This document shows, piece by piece, positions 47,012 to 59,084 of a stretch of 64,000 nt of DNA. The translations under genes and the position numbers were made by a program. This DNA is from Prunus persica (Eukaryota; Streptophyta; Magnoliopsida; Rosales; Rosaceae): the NCBI RefSeq assembly GCF_000346465.2, contig NC_034009.1, forward strand, positions 41,859,897 to 41,923,896, in the 5' to 3' direction. The notes below the pieces were generated by a model. That model had not been told where the DNA came from, made no database searches, and was given only the letters and a program-made list of their open reading frames with translations. The stretch's first letter is position 1. The number at the start of each line of letters is the position of its first letter.

Positions 47012-49321
47012 ATGTCCGATAGCGAGTCGCCGTTCGGCAGTGATCCCAACGCGTTCGATGGGGAGTTGTCATCGGGATGAGATACGTCCAGCGGGGCTGT
47101 AAGCCTCGACGCCGAGGGTGGAGAAGACACCGATGTTGAATTATTCGGTGAGGAGGTGAACTCCATTCCCACTCATGGCATCGGCAAGGGGCTTATGACG
47201 GGGCAACCGCTACCCTTGACCGTGGTGTACAAGGACGGTACCCGCGTCGGCCCGTTTGAGCATCAGCCTGAGGCCTCCACCTCCGGTCGTGGTGAGGGCA
47301 TTGCCGGTCCTTCCCGGCCGAGGGTGACGATCGTCCACCGAGAGCAGCCTACGATACCGGTGGGTGTGCATAGGAAGGCTCTGTTCGGGGTCGACTACAT
47401 GGAGCCCAACAAGATCACCGAACGAGAGCTGGAGAGGATTAGGGCCGAGTACCTCATTCCGGACTCGGTGAAGATGAGGATACTGAGCCCTGTCGAGTCC
47501 CCCAGCGACCCAGTGAACGGTGAGGTGACTTTCTTCACCGACGTTCTTCTGCAAGGGGTTCGGTTGCCGTTGCAACCTGTCGTGCAGAAGATCCTTGCCC
47601 AGATCGGGTACGCTCCCGGCCAGTACAACCCCAACTTCTGGGTGGCCTTGATAGGGGTAATTGCTGCGTTCGGGATTGCCGAGGAGGAGGAGCCTTCCTA
47701 CGAGCAATTCTCGTACTTATACAGCATTACCAAGTCCAAGAGCGCCGATCACGGCGGCTGGGTTCAGGCGAACTGCCTGAAGGCTTCCGAGCGGGGGCAC
47801 TTCATCAGCTCGGTGCCGACTTCTCAAAAGTCATGGAGGAATCGGCGGGTGCTACTCTCCGGTGATTGGGAATCGCCATTGGGAACACCCTCCGCTTCTC
47901 GGTCCCCACGACATTTCAGATTGCCAGTAGGTTCCCGAAATACCGATTGATGGGCCGGCTTCTCTTCTCTCTTCTTTTTCCTTGCTTTGTTTTACTAATT
48001 TTCCTTCTTCTGACAGGTAAACTCAAGCAGCCGAGCCCCAAGCAGACTGAGATCCAGCAGCTCGACAGAGTGAGGCTGAGAGTACCTGCTGCCGAACGAG
48101 TTTATTCGCGCTTCCTCTTTACCGACAACCTCGTCAGAGCCGGCCTCGTCAACCCTGCCGAGAGTAAGTATATCTTTCCTTCTCTTCATTTTTTGTTTTC
48201 GTGTATTGCTTTTGTTTGCCGACTGATCAAACGCTTTTGACCAGTGACGGACGCCAGGAAGGCTGTCGAGGCGAAAAAGATGAACGAGTCCTCCAGGAGG
48301 CGCCTAATGATGGGCCTGGAGGGCAAGAAGAAAAAGAGACAGCCGGAGGCAGCTTTCGCTCGGCAGGCGGCAGTGGATCCTGAGGATCAGACCCTCGCCG
48401 ACCGTATGCGGCAGCTGGGTGCCGAGCTCGTGCTAAGGCGGGTCGGCGATGAGGACTCCGCACCGAGGCGGATGGGTACTGAAGTCGCTGCTTCCAAGGC
48501 TGCCGGCAAGCGGCTGGAGATGGTCGATCTGGAAGCCGAGCCAGTCCCCAAACGCCCTCGCCATTCGGAGGTCCCGAGGGCCGTCCTTGCGGTGGAGGAC
48601 GAGGACGGCCCTTCCGAAGCCGTCACCATCGCCTGCCCAGCGAAGACGGTCCAGTTCGTCAACCATATGATCCTCGGCTCTCAGATGGAGCTGTCGGAGA
48701 TCGACGAACTACCGAAGAAGTTTCTTCGGGAGGAGGCTGGACGCGCCTTCCGGCTTCAGGCCTCCGTAATATTGTCTTTCTTCCTTCGTCCCTTTATTTT
48801 TGTAAGTGGGGCATGCCTCTGACTTTGTTTGTTTTGTGCAGGCGTCCATAGACATGTGGCTTTGCGTCAAGCAGGCCATTGCTGCTACCGAGCGCGCCAA
48901 GAAGGCGTACGAGGACGGCAGGGCCAAGGTTGCCGAGGCTGACAAAGCGCTCCAGGAGCACGCCCACTTGCTGAAGGAGAAAGAGTCTGCCAAACGGCAG
49001 GTTCTAGCTTCGGAGGAGAAGGTGGAGGAGATGAAGGGTCTCCTGGGGGCGGCGCTGGCGACAGCGAAGGATGTCGAGGTTGCCAAAGAGGCGGTGCAGG
49101 TGGCCTTGGAGGAGTCGGAGAGGGCCAAGGCTGTGGAGATCGAGGCTGCTGTTCGGTCAGCTATCCGGGGGTACCGCTCGTCTGAAGAGTTCACTGTCTT
49201 TCTGGATAAGGAAGTGGGCTCGGAGATGGCGGACCTGTTGTACCAATTCAAACGGTACAACCCTGGGCAAAAGTTGAACCTGAACTTTATCGCCGACCCT
49301 CCCCCCTACCGGAAGGAATAA
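47012..49321 (+). pseudogene. Antisense spliced gene of the retrotransposon (Transposase_28-like, coiled coil)
   Basis: On the strand opposite to gag-pol, exons 47012-47926, 48017-48163, 48245-48765 and 48842-49321 are linked by introns with good GT-AG borders (GTAGGT, GTAAGT, GTAATA donors) and consistent phases. The N-terminal half has VTFFTDVLLQGVRLPLQPVV..IGYAPGQYNPNFWVALIGVIAAFGI, resembling the plant 'putative gypsy type transposon' domain (Pfam Transposase_28). The C-terminal half has a basic patch and a long Ala/Glu/Lys coiled coil (about 48860-49140), then YRSSEEFTVFLDKEVGSEM. Extra open frames, some antisense, are known in Tat-lineage elements, but their role is unknown. This copy has one in-frame TGA (47078-47080) and a one-base shift near 47870, so it is damaged. 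Codons are strikingly GC-richer than the surrounding host DNA. Confidence 0.72.
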
Positions 49322-49844
49322 CTGAAGAAATGATCGAGGAGTACGAGGGGGAGGACACCGCCGAAGGCTCTGGTTCTGTCGAGGCTGCTGCCGGCGACGA
49401 AGCCTGAGGGCCTCTTGCCATTTATCTGTAATAGTTGAATTAGTTTTTTGTTCTATTTTTATTTTGTATACCGAACATATTGATGCCGAGGTCATCTTTA
49501 ATTCAAATGCATGTTTTTATCTACGGTTTGAACAATCTGAGTTTGTTTCAATTGCCGATCGTACTTATCGCCGAAAGGCTCCGTATAGGATTTATAACGT
49601 TAAAGGGACTTCGAAATTGATAAGTTCCGATGGAATTTGTAGGGTAACAATTTCGAAAAACATTTATTGTCGTAGGCTAATAAAGATGCCGTAGAACGTT
49701 AACTTGCCACTATTGACCGCCGTGGGCCAGTAGAGTAATTTTAAAAAAAGGTTCTGAAGTAATAGTACCGAAGGCTTTCTATTAATTTCTGTCGAAGGGC
49801 AAATACATTTCAATCGGTTACAACTTGTCCTACCGTAGGCTAGG
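49322..49844. other. Gap between the convergent antisense gene and pol
   Basis: AT-richer noncoding part of the retrotransposon in which the 3' ends of the two opposed transcription units would meet. Confidence 0.5.
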
Positions 49845-52800
49845 TTATTTGAAATAGTATTTGAGATGTTCCACGTTTCAAGGATGACCGGGGGTCTTGC
49901 CGTTGGAGTCTCTTAGGCGGTAGGTTCCCGATCGAAGGATACCGATGATCTCATAGGGTCCTTCCCAGGAAGGTCCGAGGGTTCTTTCTGTGGAATCCTT
50001 GGTCGCTAGGGATACCTTCCGCATGACCCAGTCTTCGATTCGGAAAGAGCGGTGTCTGACCCTGGAGTCGTAATACCGAGAGACACGTTACTTGTAGGCT
50101 TCATTCCGAAGGTTGACATGTGCCCGGTGCTCTTCAAGAAGGTCGAGGCTTAGAGAAAGTGCTTCTTCATTCGGCTTCGATGCGAAGTTTTCCGTTCGGT
50201 AGGAAGGTTCACCAATTTCCACAGGCACCACGGCTTCCGAACCGAAAGCCAAAGAGAAAGGGGTCTCTCCCGTGGACGTTCGGTAAGATGTCCGAATGGC
50301 CCAGAGTGCTTCGGGAAGCTTTTCTGGCCAGGCTCCTTTGGCTTTGTCCAGCTGCCGTTTCAGTAGTTTCTTGATGATTTTGTTTATTGCTTCCACCTGA
50401 CCGTTTGACTGGGGATGGGCTGGTGATGTGAAAAATAAGTTGATTTTCAGGCGGGTGCAAAATTGCCTGAAGAGTTCCGAATAGAACTGCCTGCCGTTGT
50501 CGGTAATGATTGCATACGGGATACCGAACCTGCAACAAATGTGAGTCCAGACGAAGTCTTCCACTCTTGCTGCCGTTATGGTTGCCAGAGGTTCGGCTTC
50601 TACCCACTTGGTGAAATAGTCGACGGCAACCACTGCATATTTCACCTGGCCTTTGCCCTGCGGCATCGGACCGATCAGGTCCAGTCCCCATTGTGCGAAA
50701 GTCCAAGGACTCACGATCGGTGTCAGAGGTTCGACAGGGATGTGCGGTATGCTACCGAAACGCTAGCATTTATCACACTTTTTCACTAGCGAATTAGCGT
50801 CCTGGTGCATGGTCGGCCAAAAGTATCCCTGCCGAAAGGCTTTGTGGGCGAGTGACCGGGACCCGGAATGATCGCCGCACACACCGTTATGGATCTCCCG
50901 AAGGACGTAGTCCCCCTGTTCTACCGTAAGGCATTTGAGATATGGAGTTGTGTAGCCACGTTTGTACAGGACGTCGTTGATGACGGTGTACCTTGCTGAT
51001 CGGTACCTAAGCTTTCGGGCCTGGGCCTTATCTTCTGGGAGGGTGCCGTTGGTCAGGTACGAGTAGATAGGAGACATCCATGTATCTTCGTATCGGACGG
51101 TACATGTTTCGGCGGCTACCGTGCTTGGTTGGGTAAGAATCTCCACTGGCACCTTTCTTCCGATTTTGTCGTTGATTGACGAAGCCAGACATGCCAATGC
51201 ATCGGCATGGCTATTTTCGCTCCTGGGGATCTGCTTGATCTCGTAAGCTCGGAAGCTTTGGAGCAGCTGATGGGTAGACGAAAGGTAGGCGTGCATGGAG
51301 GCGTCTCTGGCCGCGAAGTCTGCCGTTACCTGGTTCACAATGAGCTGGGAGTCGCTGTGAATTCTGATTTGTTTGGCATTCATGCTCTTGGCTAACCGAA
51401 GGCCGGCCAAGAGAGCCTCATATTCCGCTTCATTGTTGGAGGTTCAGAAGTCGAATCTGAGGGCGTACTCGATCTTGAGTCCGTCCGGTGTTGTCAGTAC
51501 CAAGCCTGCTCCACACCCTTGTTGGTTTGCCGAGCCGTCGACGTGCAGACTCCATACGGGAGTTGAGGCGTCAAAGCGTTCGGTGTCAAGTTCCTCCGGC
51601 AACCCAGTCTCGGGTATCTCCTGTGCTGTTGATGGGGTGAGCTCGGAGATGAAGTCGGCAATGGCTTGACCCTTTTCGGCGGGCCTTGGCATGAATTGTA
51701 TATCGAACTCTCCGAGTTCGATCGCCCACTTGATCAATCGGCCAGAAGTCTCTAATTTTTGGAGCAGCTGCCGGAGCGGTTGGTTAGTCAGAACTTTGAT
51801 CCCGTGTGCTTGGAAGTATGGCCAAAGTCTTCGTGCCGATACCACCAGGGCTAGTGCAAGCTGCTCTAATGGGGGATACCAAAGTTCAGCACTCTGGAGT
51901 GCCTTACTGACATAGAAAATCGGTAGCTCTGCTTTTTCTGGTTTTCGAATCAACACCGAACTGACGGCAGTGCTAGATACCGAAAGGTATAGGGAGAGAA
52001 TCTCCCCAGGTAGTGGTTTTGATAAAAGGGGTGCTTTGCCCATGTAGTCCTTTAAGTCTTGAAACGCTTTATCACATTCGGCAGTCCATATGATATTCCG
52101 TTTGCCCCCTTTCAAGGCTTTAAAGAATGGTACACATTTGTCGGTGGCCTTGGATATGAAGCGAGTCAAGGCCGCCACGCGTCCGGTAAGGCTTTGAATG
52201 TCCTTCGTCGTCTTCGGCCTCTGCATGTCGATGATTGCCTTTATTTTTTCGGGATTCGCTTCGATACCCCGTGACTAATCATGAATCCGAGGAATTTCCC
52301 GGAAGATACACCGAAGGCGCATTTCATCAGGTTCAGCCTCATCCGGTAGTCTTTCAGTATGCCGAACATGATTGATAAATTGTGCAGATGTTTTTCGGCA
52401 GTTCTGCTCTTGACCAACATGTCATCGACGTAAACCTCCATGATGCTGCCGATGTATTTGGCGAAAATTCTGTTGACAAGCCTTTGATATGTTGCCCCTG
52501 CGTTCTTCAGGCCGAACGACATGACATTGTAACAGTACAACCCTCTGTCTGTTATGAAGGCGGTGTGTTCGCTGTCGAAAGGGTGCATGAATATCTGATT
52601 GTATCCCGAATAGGCGTCCATGAAGCTGAGCAGTTCGTGTCCGGCGGTGGCGTCCACGAGCTGGTCTATCCGTGGCAACGGAAAGCTGTCCTTTGGGCAG
52701 GCCTTGTTCAGATCGGTATAGTCTTGGCACATTCGCCACCCGCCTGTAGACTTCTGGACCATCACCGAATTTGCCAGCCATACCGGATACGTAGCCTCCC

Positions 52801-55573
52801 TGATGAAGCCGATGGTTTGAAGTTTGTCAACCTCCTTACGCATGGCTTCGTATCGCTCGGTATCGTACGAACGGCGCTTTTGTCTTACAGGCTTATAACC
52901 GGGAGAGATGCTGAGTTTATGGCTGATGATCTCTGGGGCGATGCCTGACATGTGTTCGTAGGACCATGCGAATACTTCCGAATGGTTCCGCAAGAAATTT
53001 ATGAATTGCGTTCGGAGGGCAGGAGCGAGTCTGGTGCCGATTCTCACCTGACGATCAGGCTGCTCCTCGCTCAAGGTTATCGTCTCCAGTTCTTCGGCGG
53101 GTTGTGTGTGAGGAATCGGGGACTCATCTCTTGGGTCGTCAACCGGTCCTGTACCGTTCGTTACTCCTTGGACAGACATGGTCACGTCGGGGAGTTTGAA
53201 AGAGGTTGACTTCAGGGCCATGGGGGTCGGGAACTTCATCAATAGCATGTGGGGGGAAAGATGTGTCTTGATCCTGGTGAGTGCCGTTCGTCCAACTATA
53301 ACGTTGTACGCTGTCGGGCAATCAACGATCAGAAACTGATCGTATACCGTCGTTTTTCTTGGCGCGGTGCCGAAGGTAATTGGTAGTTTTACACTACCGA
53401 CCGGTTGGACCAGGTCCCAAGAGAAACTTAACAGAGGGGTCAATTGCCGATTGACTTGACTGTCGTTTATTCCCATTTCTCGGAAAGCTTCAGCAAATAT
53501 CACGCTCACGGAGCTTCCGGTATCGATCAGTACCCGTCCTACATCGTAGTCGGCAATTTCTGCTCGAATGATCATCGGGTCGTCGTGGGGATAGATGATG
53601 CCCTCTTCCTCCTCTTCGCAAAATGTGATTGGTTCCCAATGAACTTTCGGCGTTTCATGATGCCGATTCACCTCTATGCCGAAAACCTGAGGAAATTGTG
53701 CGGCACACACGTATTGTTTCATTGAACGGTTGCTCATTCCTGTGATGGTGGGGCCACCGCTGATAGTGCTTATCATGTTTATCTGCCGAATTGGATTCGG
53801 TACCGGTGCCGATGGCTGCCGGGCGATGTACTGATCTAGCTTCCCCTCTTTGATCAACCGTTCGACAATCTTTCTTAGGCTTATATAGTCTTCCGTATTA
53901 TGGCTGTTGTGCTGATGGTATCGGCAGAATTTACCGGTATCCCGATTGTCTTGCCGATTGGGTCTTCGCAGATTGGGCTTTGGTATTATCTCTTGTTCGT
54001 TCATCAGAACGGCCTCGTAGGTAGTGTTTAATAGGGTAAAGACTTCGTTGCCGTGGTCACGATTTGGCAGGGGCGCCCAGTTGTCGTTGCGTCCATATCT
54101 CCCCTTTCCCTTCTTCGGGTGTTCTCTTCGATCGGCACGGTCGTCTTTCCTCTTATGACCTGCCAAATATGGGTCGACTCTCTCGTATGGTGGCGCCTTT
54201 GCCGGATATGCACTTGGTTCGGCATCCCCTTGCCGTGCCGAAACCCCGGGTTTCGAGTTGAAGTATTCGTCTTTGGTGTGGATTACTGCCTGCTTCATCA
54301 GTTCGTCGTACGTGCGCCAGTTGCTACTGTGTACTAGGTATCGGAAATGCGAGGACCGAAGGCCACTCTTGAAGGCGTCGTAGGCTGCCCTATCGTCAGT
54401 TTCCGGACACCTTGAGTATTCGTGACTGAAGCGTGCCGCGTATTCTCTCAAAGGTTCGTCCTCCCTTTGCCGAATCGTGTACAGATCATCGGCAGAGTAA
54501 AGACGGTCCGTTTGGATCATGAAGTGATTGAGGAAAATCTGCTTCAGTTCGTCGAAAGAATCTACTGTCTCCGGCTCCAAACGGTAGAACCAGTTCAGGG
54601 CTGCTCCGGTAAGGGAAGACGGGAATAGCAGGCACTGCCCTTCATCGCTCAGGCCCTTGCATCCAATGGCGGACTGAAATGAGTGTAGGTGTGTTAAGGG
54701 GTCTTCCGTTCCCGTATAGAACGGTATACGCAGTTGCTGCCCTTCCCGATCCTGCCAAGAGTCCCGGATGCGCCTGGTGAATGGTCCGGGCCGAAGCTTT
54801 CCCCATTCCGGTTCTTGGGAGCGAGCTTTGTCGTTTTCCATTTTCTGGACTTTCTGAAAAAGGAGTCGGACAACAGGGTCTCGGCTAGGGATTTCCTCGG
54901 AACCATAATCTTCCGGTCGTCTTTCTAGACTTAATGAATTAACCCCCGAGTACCGTGAAGGCGTTGCAGAACGGTAGGTGGACGTTTGCGTCCTGGAAGG
55001 GATATATTCGGATTCTGACTCCTCTGCGGTGTCCAGCCCTCTGACCTTCCGAATAGGCGACTTGTCACCTAGGATTTTCATCCGTGAGTCCCTTTGTCGA
55101 GCGCTAATCCTAATCGGGGACCTCCGTCTCTCTGCCTTCCGATTGTTAATCCGATGTCGACAATCAGAATATACTTTCTTTGGGACGTGTGGCTGATCCC
55201 TGGGTGCCTGGACCACCAACTGTTTGGAAGGTGCGGGCGTCGCCTTCGGTACCTTTTCGTGTCTTTTCTTCCTATGAGGGGTCTGCAAGCTCTCGGAAGA
55301 ATGAGTTGTCTGGATGTTCTGCGTGTGCTACTGGTGGAGCAGCTGCTGGGTTTCGTCCACTTTGGAGGAAAGAAGGTTGTTGTGTTCCTGAAGCCTTGCC
55401 ATGTCCTTCCGTAGGGACGCGATTTGGGCTACCAGCTCGGCTTCGGCGGTTGTTTGGGTTGCGGGGGCGTTCCCGAAGGGAGTGCATGGGGGTAGCGCTG
55501 GGCTAGCTCCGCTCTGCCTTCCGAACGGTACCCCTTGTTCTGATAAGAATGTGGGTACTGAAGTGGTCCCCAT
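49845..55573 (-). pseudogene. Retrotransposon gag-pol, broken by stops and a frameshift
   Basis: The - strand frame starts at ATG 55571-55573 and ends near 49845. Domains in order: gag capsid-like region (DPLTHLHSFQSAIG, REYAARFSHEYSR; about 54760-54200); aspartic protease with VLIDTGSSVSVIF (near 53520); reverse transcriptase with YVDDM (near 52430); first RNase H/connection; archaeal-type RNase H with HVDGSA, NNEAEYEA, SDSQL and HADALA (about 51560-51190); integrase zinc finger HxnHxnCxxC (about 50900-50765); and integrase core with D, D, E in GLDLIGPM/VDYFTKW, ITDNGRQF and SNGQVEAINK (50690-50380). Breaks: stop at 55328, one-base deletion just before 52241, stops at 51444, 50763 and 50088, and one more near 49875. 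The element therefore could only move if supplied in trans. Confidence 0.88.
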
Positions 55574-55611
55574 GTGTTTTGGAGATAGTGGGTCGATGAT
55601 TTTTCTGGATT

Positions 55612-55630
55612 CCCACAGACGGCGCCAAAC
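55612..55630 (-). other. Primer-binding site
   Basis: On the - strand GTTTGGCGCCGTCTGTGGG follows the 5' LTR directly, a tRNA-complementary site of the TGGCGCC type common in plant Ty3/gypsy elements. Confidence 0.7.
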
Positions 55631-56104
55631 TGTTGATGCGAAAAAGTGGTTCGGCACGTATTTCGTCAACTTAGTGATGTTATGCCTTCGGTAGGTCACT
55701 GTCTTCGGAAGAGGTTCTGCTTCGGAAGGGTAAGTACCTGCAAAAGGACACGTTCGGTAAGTTCTTGGGGTACCGGTGTGGTACCGGCCGAAGGCTCTCC
55801 GATGCTTTAGTAAGTACGGTTTTAGTAATGTTAACTGACAGATCAATCGGTAGCGTACCGTTAGTTCTGATCCCTTCCTTTTGGGGATAAGGGTCTCCTT
55901 ATATAGGCCTTGGGAGGTGTGCACTGTGCTCATATTTCCGATGTGGGACTGTGGACATGGATCGCGAGCATGACACGTGTCCGATGGTAAAAAGGGCCAA
56001 GAGAGACGGCTTCGGTAGGAAGCATGCCGAAGGAGTTTCTGCAGCCAGAAGCAATCCTGTCCACGTGTTCGGTTGTCATAGGCCGTTTATCTCCGGTATA
56101 AACA
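55631..56104 (-). repeat. 5' LTR (474 bp)
   Basis: TG..CA ends on the - strand; TATA-like CTATATAAGG at 55897-55905 for genomic RNA synthesis. Confidence 0.92.
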
Positions 56105-56810
56105 AATTGATCATAAATTAAGTGCTAATTGAGATGGGCCTCTCTTTTGTCAAATTGCTAATTATGTTGATTAGAAGTTTATAATCAAATTGATAATTAT
56201 GAATTACTATTCTTTTACTTTATGAAATTGATGAAATGAATCGTATCAAAAGTTATTGATTATATTCCACGTGAGCTTATCTGATAAGAGAATATTTCCC
56301 GATTTGATTAAGTTGTGTTAATAAACACGACAGAGGGGTGGGGGGGTTGGGTTGGTGGGGAAAAGCAGAACATCTTTACATATTTTGTACTTTAAAACCA
56401 GGAACATAATTCTGCTATTGATCAAATGTGCAAATCATCAGGCAAACAGGAATATGAATTCCAAATAATATATAACTTCAGGGAGATGACAAGAAGAAGA
56501 AGAAGAATTTGCACATTTCACTCCCTCACCAAACCTTAATAAAATAGTAACTGCTGGCATGCATTTGGCAATAATTGTCTCGAGCAAATTTACACATCAA
56601 GTAACAGCTAATTCATCTTGCATTTCAAATCAATCTACCCAACAAACTAGCTAATATGCTACAGGCATTGGAGACATATGACTTGAAAACCTATATGTTT
56701 TGAATTGGTACACTCAGGCAGCCACTAAGCTGAACATATTTACAACCTCTGAAACAAGGCAAGTTGATTGGAAAAGAATATATATTTAAGCAGATGAGGC
56801 TTGCAGCTGA
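56105..56810. other. Spacer and 3' region of the TGA gene
   Basis: It begins with the second target duplication AATTG (56105-56109), then AT-rich DNA and the probable 3' untranslated region of the bZIP gene from about 56450. A G-rich run lies at 56336-56360. Confidence 0.45.
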
Positions 56811-59084
56811 CTATGTCGGTTCACGAGGATGGGCAGTCCAAAGAGAACTGAGGGCACGCAGCCGGTGAAAGTATTCCCCGAGCGCAAGCAAGCCTCGAGC
56901 TGCCTGGTGAGTCGTTAGGATTCGAGACATTTGCTGCAGAGTTTGCTGCCGGAGGTGATCCGCCTGTCTTGGACAAGAGCAACATATGCAGTTCAGCATA
57001 TTTACATGCAGAGTCGTATGTGTACATGTGTTTATGACTTTAAATTCATGAAATATTATAAAGCAGATTTACAGTTAAATCTTGATGGTGCATTATTTAA
57101 ACCCTTTTGACAACAAAGATCCAAAATCTCTCAATGTGATCATTTCATCATGAAGAAAGCCAATGAGTGTTGGATTTATGCAATTTGTTTTCAATCCTAA
57201 TTGATACATCACCTGGCCCACAAAGGTCTCCAGTGCTTCCAACTTCTCCAATGCAGTAGCCATCTGAGATCCATAAATTTCTCCACTGATTTGATCACCT
57301 GCTATGGTCAACGCCAAATTCTGCTGAAGCTTCTCCATTCCCTGCGTGAGAGCATCTTCCGCTTGCTGAGACGATTGCCTCAAGTTATAGAAATCCACAA
57401 GTTGTGGTTCATCCAATGGCTGAAGCTGTGGCAACACAATCTGAATGAAGGAAACAATGCAGTATGTTACACATTGGATGAACTAAATTGCACTATAGCC
57501 TATCAGAAATAATGACCAAAAAAATAAAGTCCCTGCAGTCCTCAAATGCTGAGTTGAACTAAATTACGCCTTACATTTAGAAGCTCTGATGGGCGAAATC
57601 CTCCAATCCAGTGAAAATGGCGTTCTACTGATGTTCTCCATATGCCAGACAGTAAGTAAAAGGCATCAGCCCTTGCAGCATCTGCCTTCATCCGGAAAAG
57701 ATTAGCGTAGTGGCTCAAGCCACTTTCTACAAGTATTCGAAGAAGTTCTATATCGGTTCCATGATCTTGCAATGCATTTCTGAGTTCAACATTCTGTCTG
57801 TGTTGTTCTTCAACCCAATGTCCATATTCCATCTCAAATGTAGTGATCCCTGCAAGATTCACAGCTGAATTAACATAATGCAATAGAAGGTACGACTTAA
57901 ATTACTGAAAACTAATTGGTAGTTAGGTCATTCAGGGAAATATTTTCCATAGCTGGAACTGTTCAAAACAATTTAAAACAGTTCAGAATCACAAACCTGA
58001 ATTCAAAGCTCCATTGTATCCCATATGACTTGTACCTAATGAACTGGCTACATAGGCACCCTGCAAATCAGGCAGCCGCCGGTTTATCTGATAGAATTAT
58101 ATTTCAATGCTGACTAATGGTAACATGAACAAAGACAAATAAGGGTAATTTTCCCTCACCTGTTTTCTAGCTCTTTCAAGTTCCTGCTCCAGTTGTGCCA
58201 GTTTTAAGCGGCTTGTTTCTAGTTGTTGAACATAAGCCTATGGTAGAACAAGATGAGATTGTTCAAATAACATCACAAGTTCTAGGAATGAAAAAACCTC
58301 GGTGAAAGACTTGTAGGTGATTAATAATCATATTCACCTTTTTCCGCATACGACTTTTGCGAGCAGCTTCACGATTTTGTTCTAAGCGCCTCTGTACCTG
58401 TACATAGATATTTACACTTCAAAGTCCGTTTACAGGAAAAAGAAAAAAGAAAGAAAGAAAACAGCTTGATCAAATCACATATTTAATTTTCCGCCTGACC
58501 ATGCTGTATGAAGGTGCCCTTATGTGCAGTCAAAGGAAGTACCATATGAATACAAGTCAATCCGAAGATATATAACTCTAAAGAGCTGAAATATACGATA
58601 AAGGTAGCAAATGAACAGGTAAATTAGCTGGTAAATAATTTTTCTTCCTGTGTCATCAGTTCAACCAAACAAATTCTTTTTTGTTCATCTTGCAAAGACA
58701 TGGTCAGCAGTACAAGAAAGTAAGAAGAGGTGGGGTGGGAAGCAAAACCATCACCTTATCAGAAGATCTGTTTGGTTCTTGATCATTTCCGGATGGTGCC
58801 AAGGATTCATGAGAAACATATCCAATCTGGAGGAGAAGAATCAGAGAATCAATTTAAGTTCATGAAGTAAAAGGATAGTGAATCTAACATTGAAGAAAAA
58901 GGGACCAAGCTTCATTTAACTTCACCTTGGTTTCTATCCCAGCATCCACTTCTAGAATTGAAGAAGCACCTGTGTTTGAGCTATGATCACCCCTGAATGT
59001 TTCTTTCCACACACCAACCTGTCGAAACGGCTCGTATATCCCCATTTGTCTTGAGGTGGCAAATTGAGTTGATGGATAGCTCAT
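56811..59084 (-). CDS. TGA-type bZIP transcription factor (TGA3/TGA7-like)
   Basis: Eight coding exons (58926-59084, 58755-58826, 58338-58397, 58160-58237, 57997-58060, 57575-57849, 57213-57440, 56811-56963) join to 362 residues. The bZIP part has VQRRLEQNREAARKSRMRKK followed by leucine heptads (about residues 78-123), then a DOG1 domain with FEMEYGHWVEEQ, HYANLFRMKADAA, WIGGFRPSELL, SSQQAEDALTQGMEKLQQ and the end RGLLALGEYFHRLRALSSLW. TGA factors bind TGACG (as-1) elements in the nucleus and work with NPR1-type coactivators in salicylate and stress responses. The N-terminal YEPFRQVGVW..SSILEVDA segment resembles TGA3/TGA7. Odd points: Glu in RRLEQNREAA where Ala is nearly invariant, and one extra Leu in DIELLRILVE. 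A leader intron (59088-59635) sits three bases before the start codon. Confidence 0.92.

Larger units (their letters stand above)
45879..56104 (-). mobile_element. Full-length Ty3/gypsy (Tat-type) LTR retrotransposon
   Basis: The 10,226-bp element lies on the - strand, with two 474-bp LTRs (55631-56104 is the 5' LTR, 45879-46352 the 3' LTR) and a 5-bp target duplication AATTG on both sides. My hand comparison gives 14 differences between the LTRs (about 97% identity). LTR ends are TG..CA on the 5' copy; the 3' copy has TA in place of TG at its first bases. A primer-binding site and a purine-rich tract are present. Inside, gag-pol runs on the - strand and a separate spliced gene on the + strand. 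The gene order and the second, archaeal-type RNase H place it in the Tat lineage. Several stops and a frameshift make it non-autonomous now. Confidence 0.92.

Noticed and set aside
47210..48666. Long open frames on the - strand opposite the antisense retrotransposon gene
   Set aside because: They are GC-driven shadows of the + strand exons, with no domain.
50120..55506. Many + strand open frames over gag-pol
   Set aside because: They mirror the coding - strand and cross its domain boundaries.
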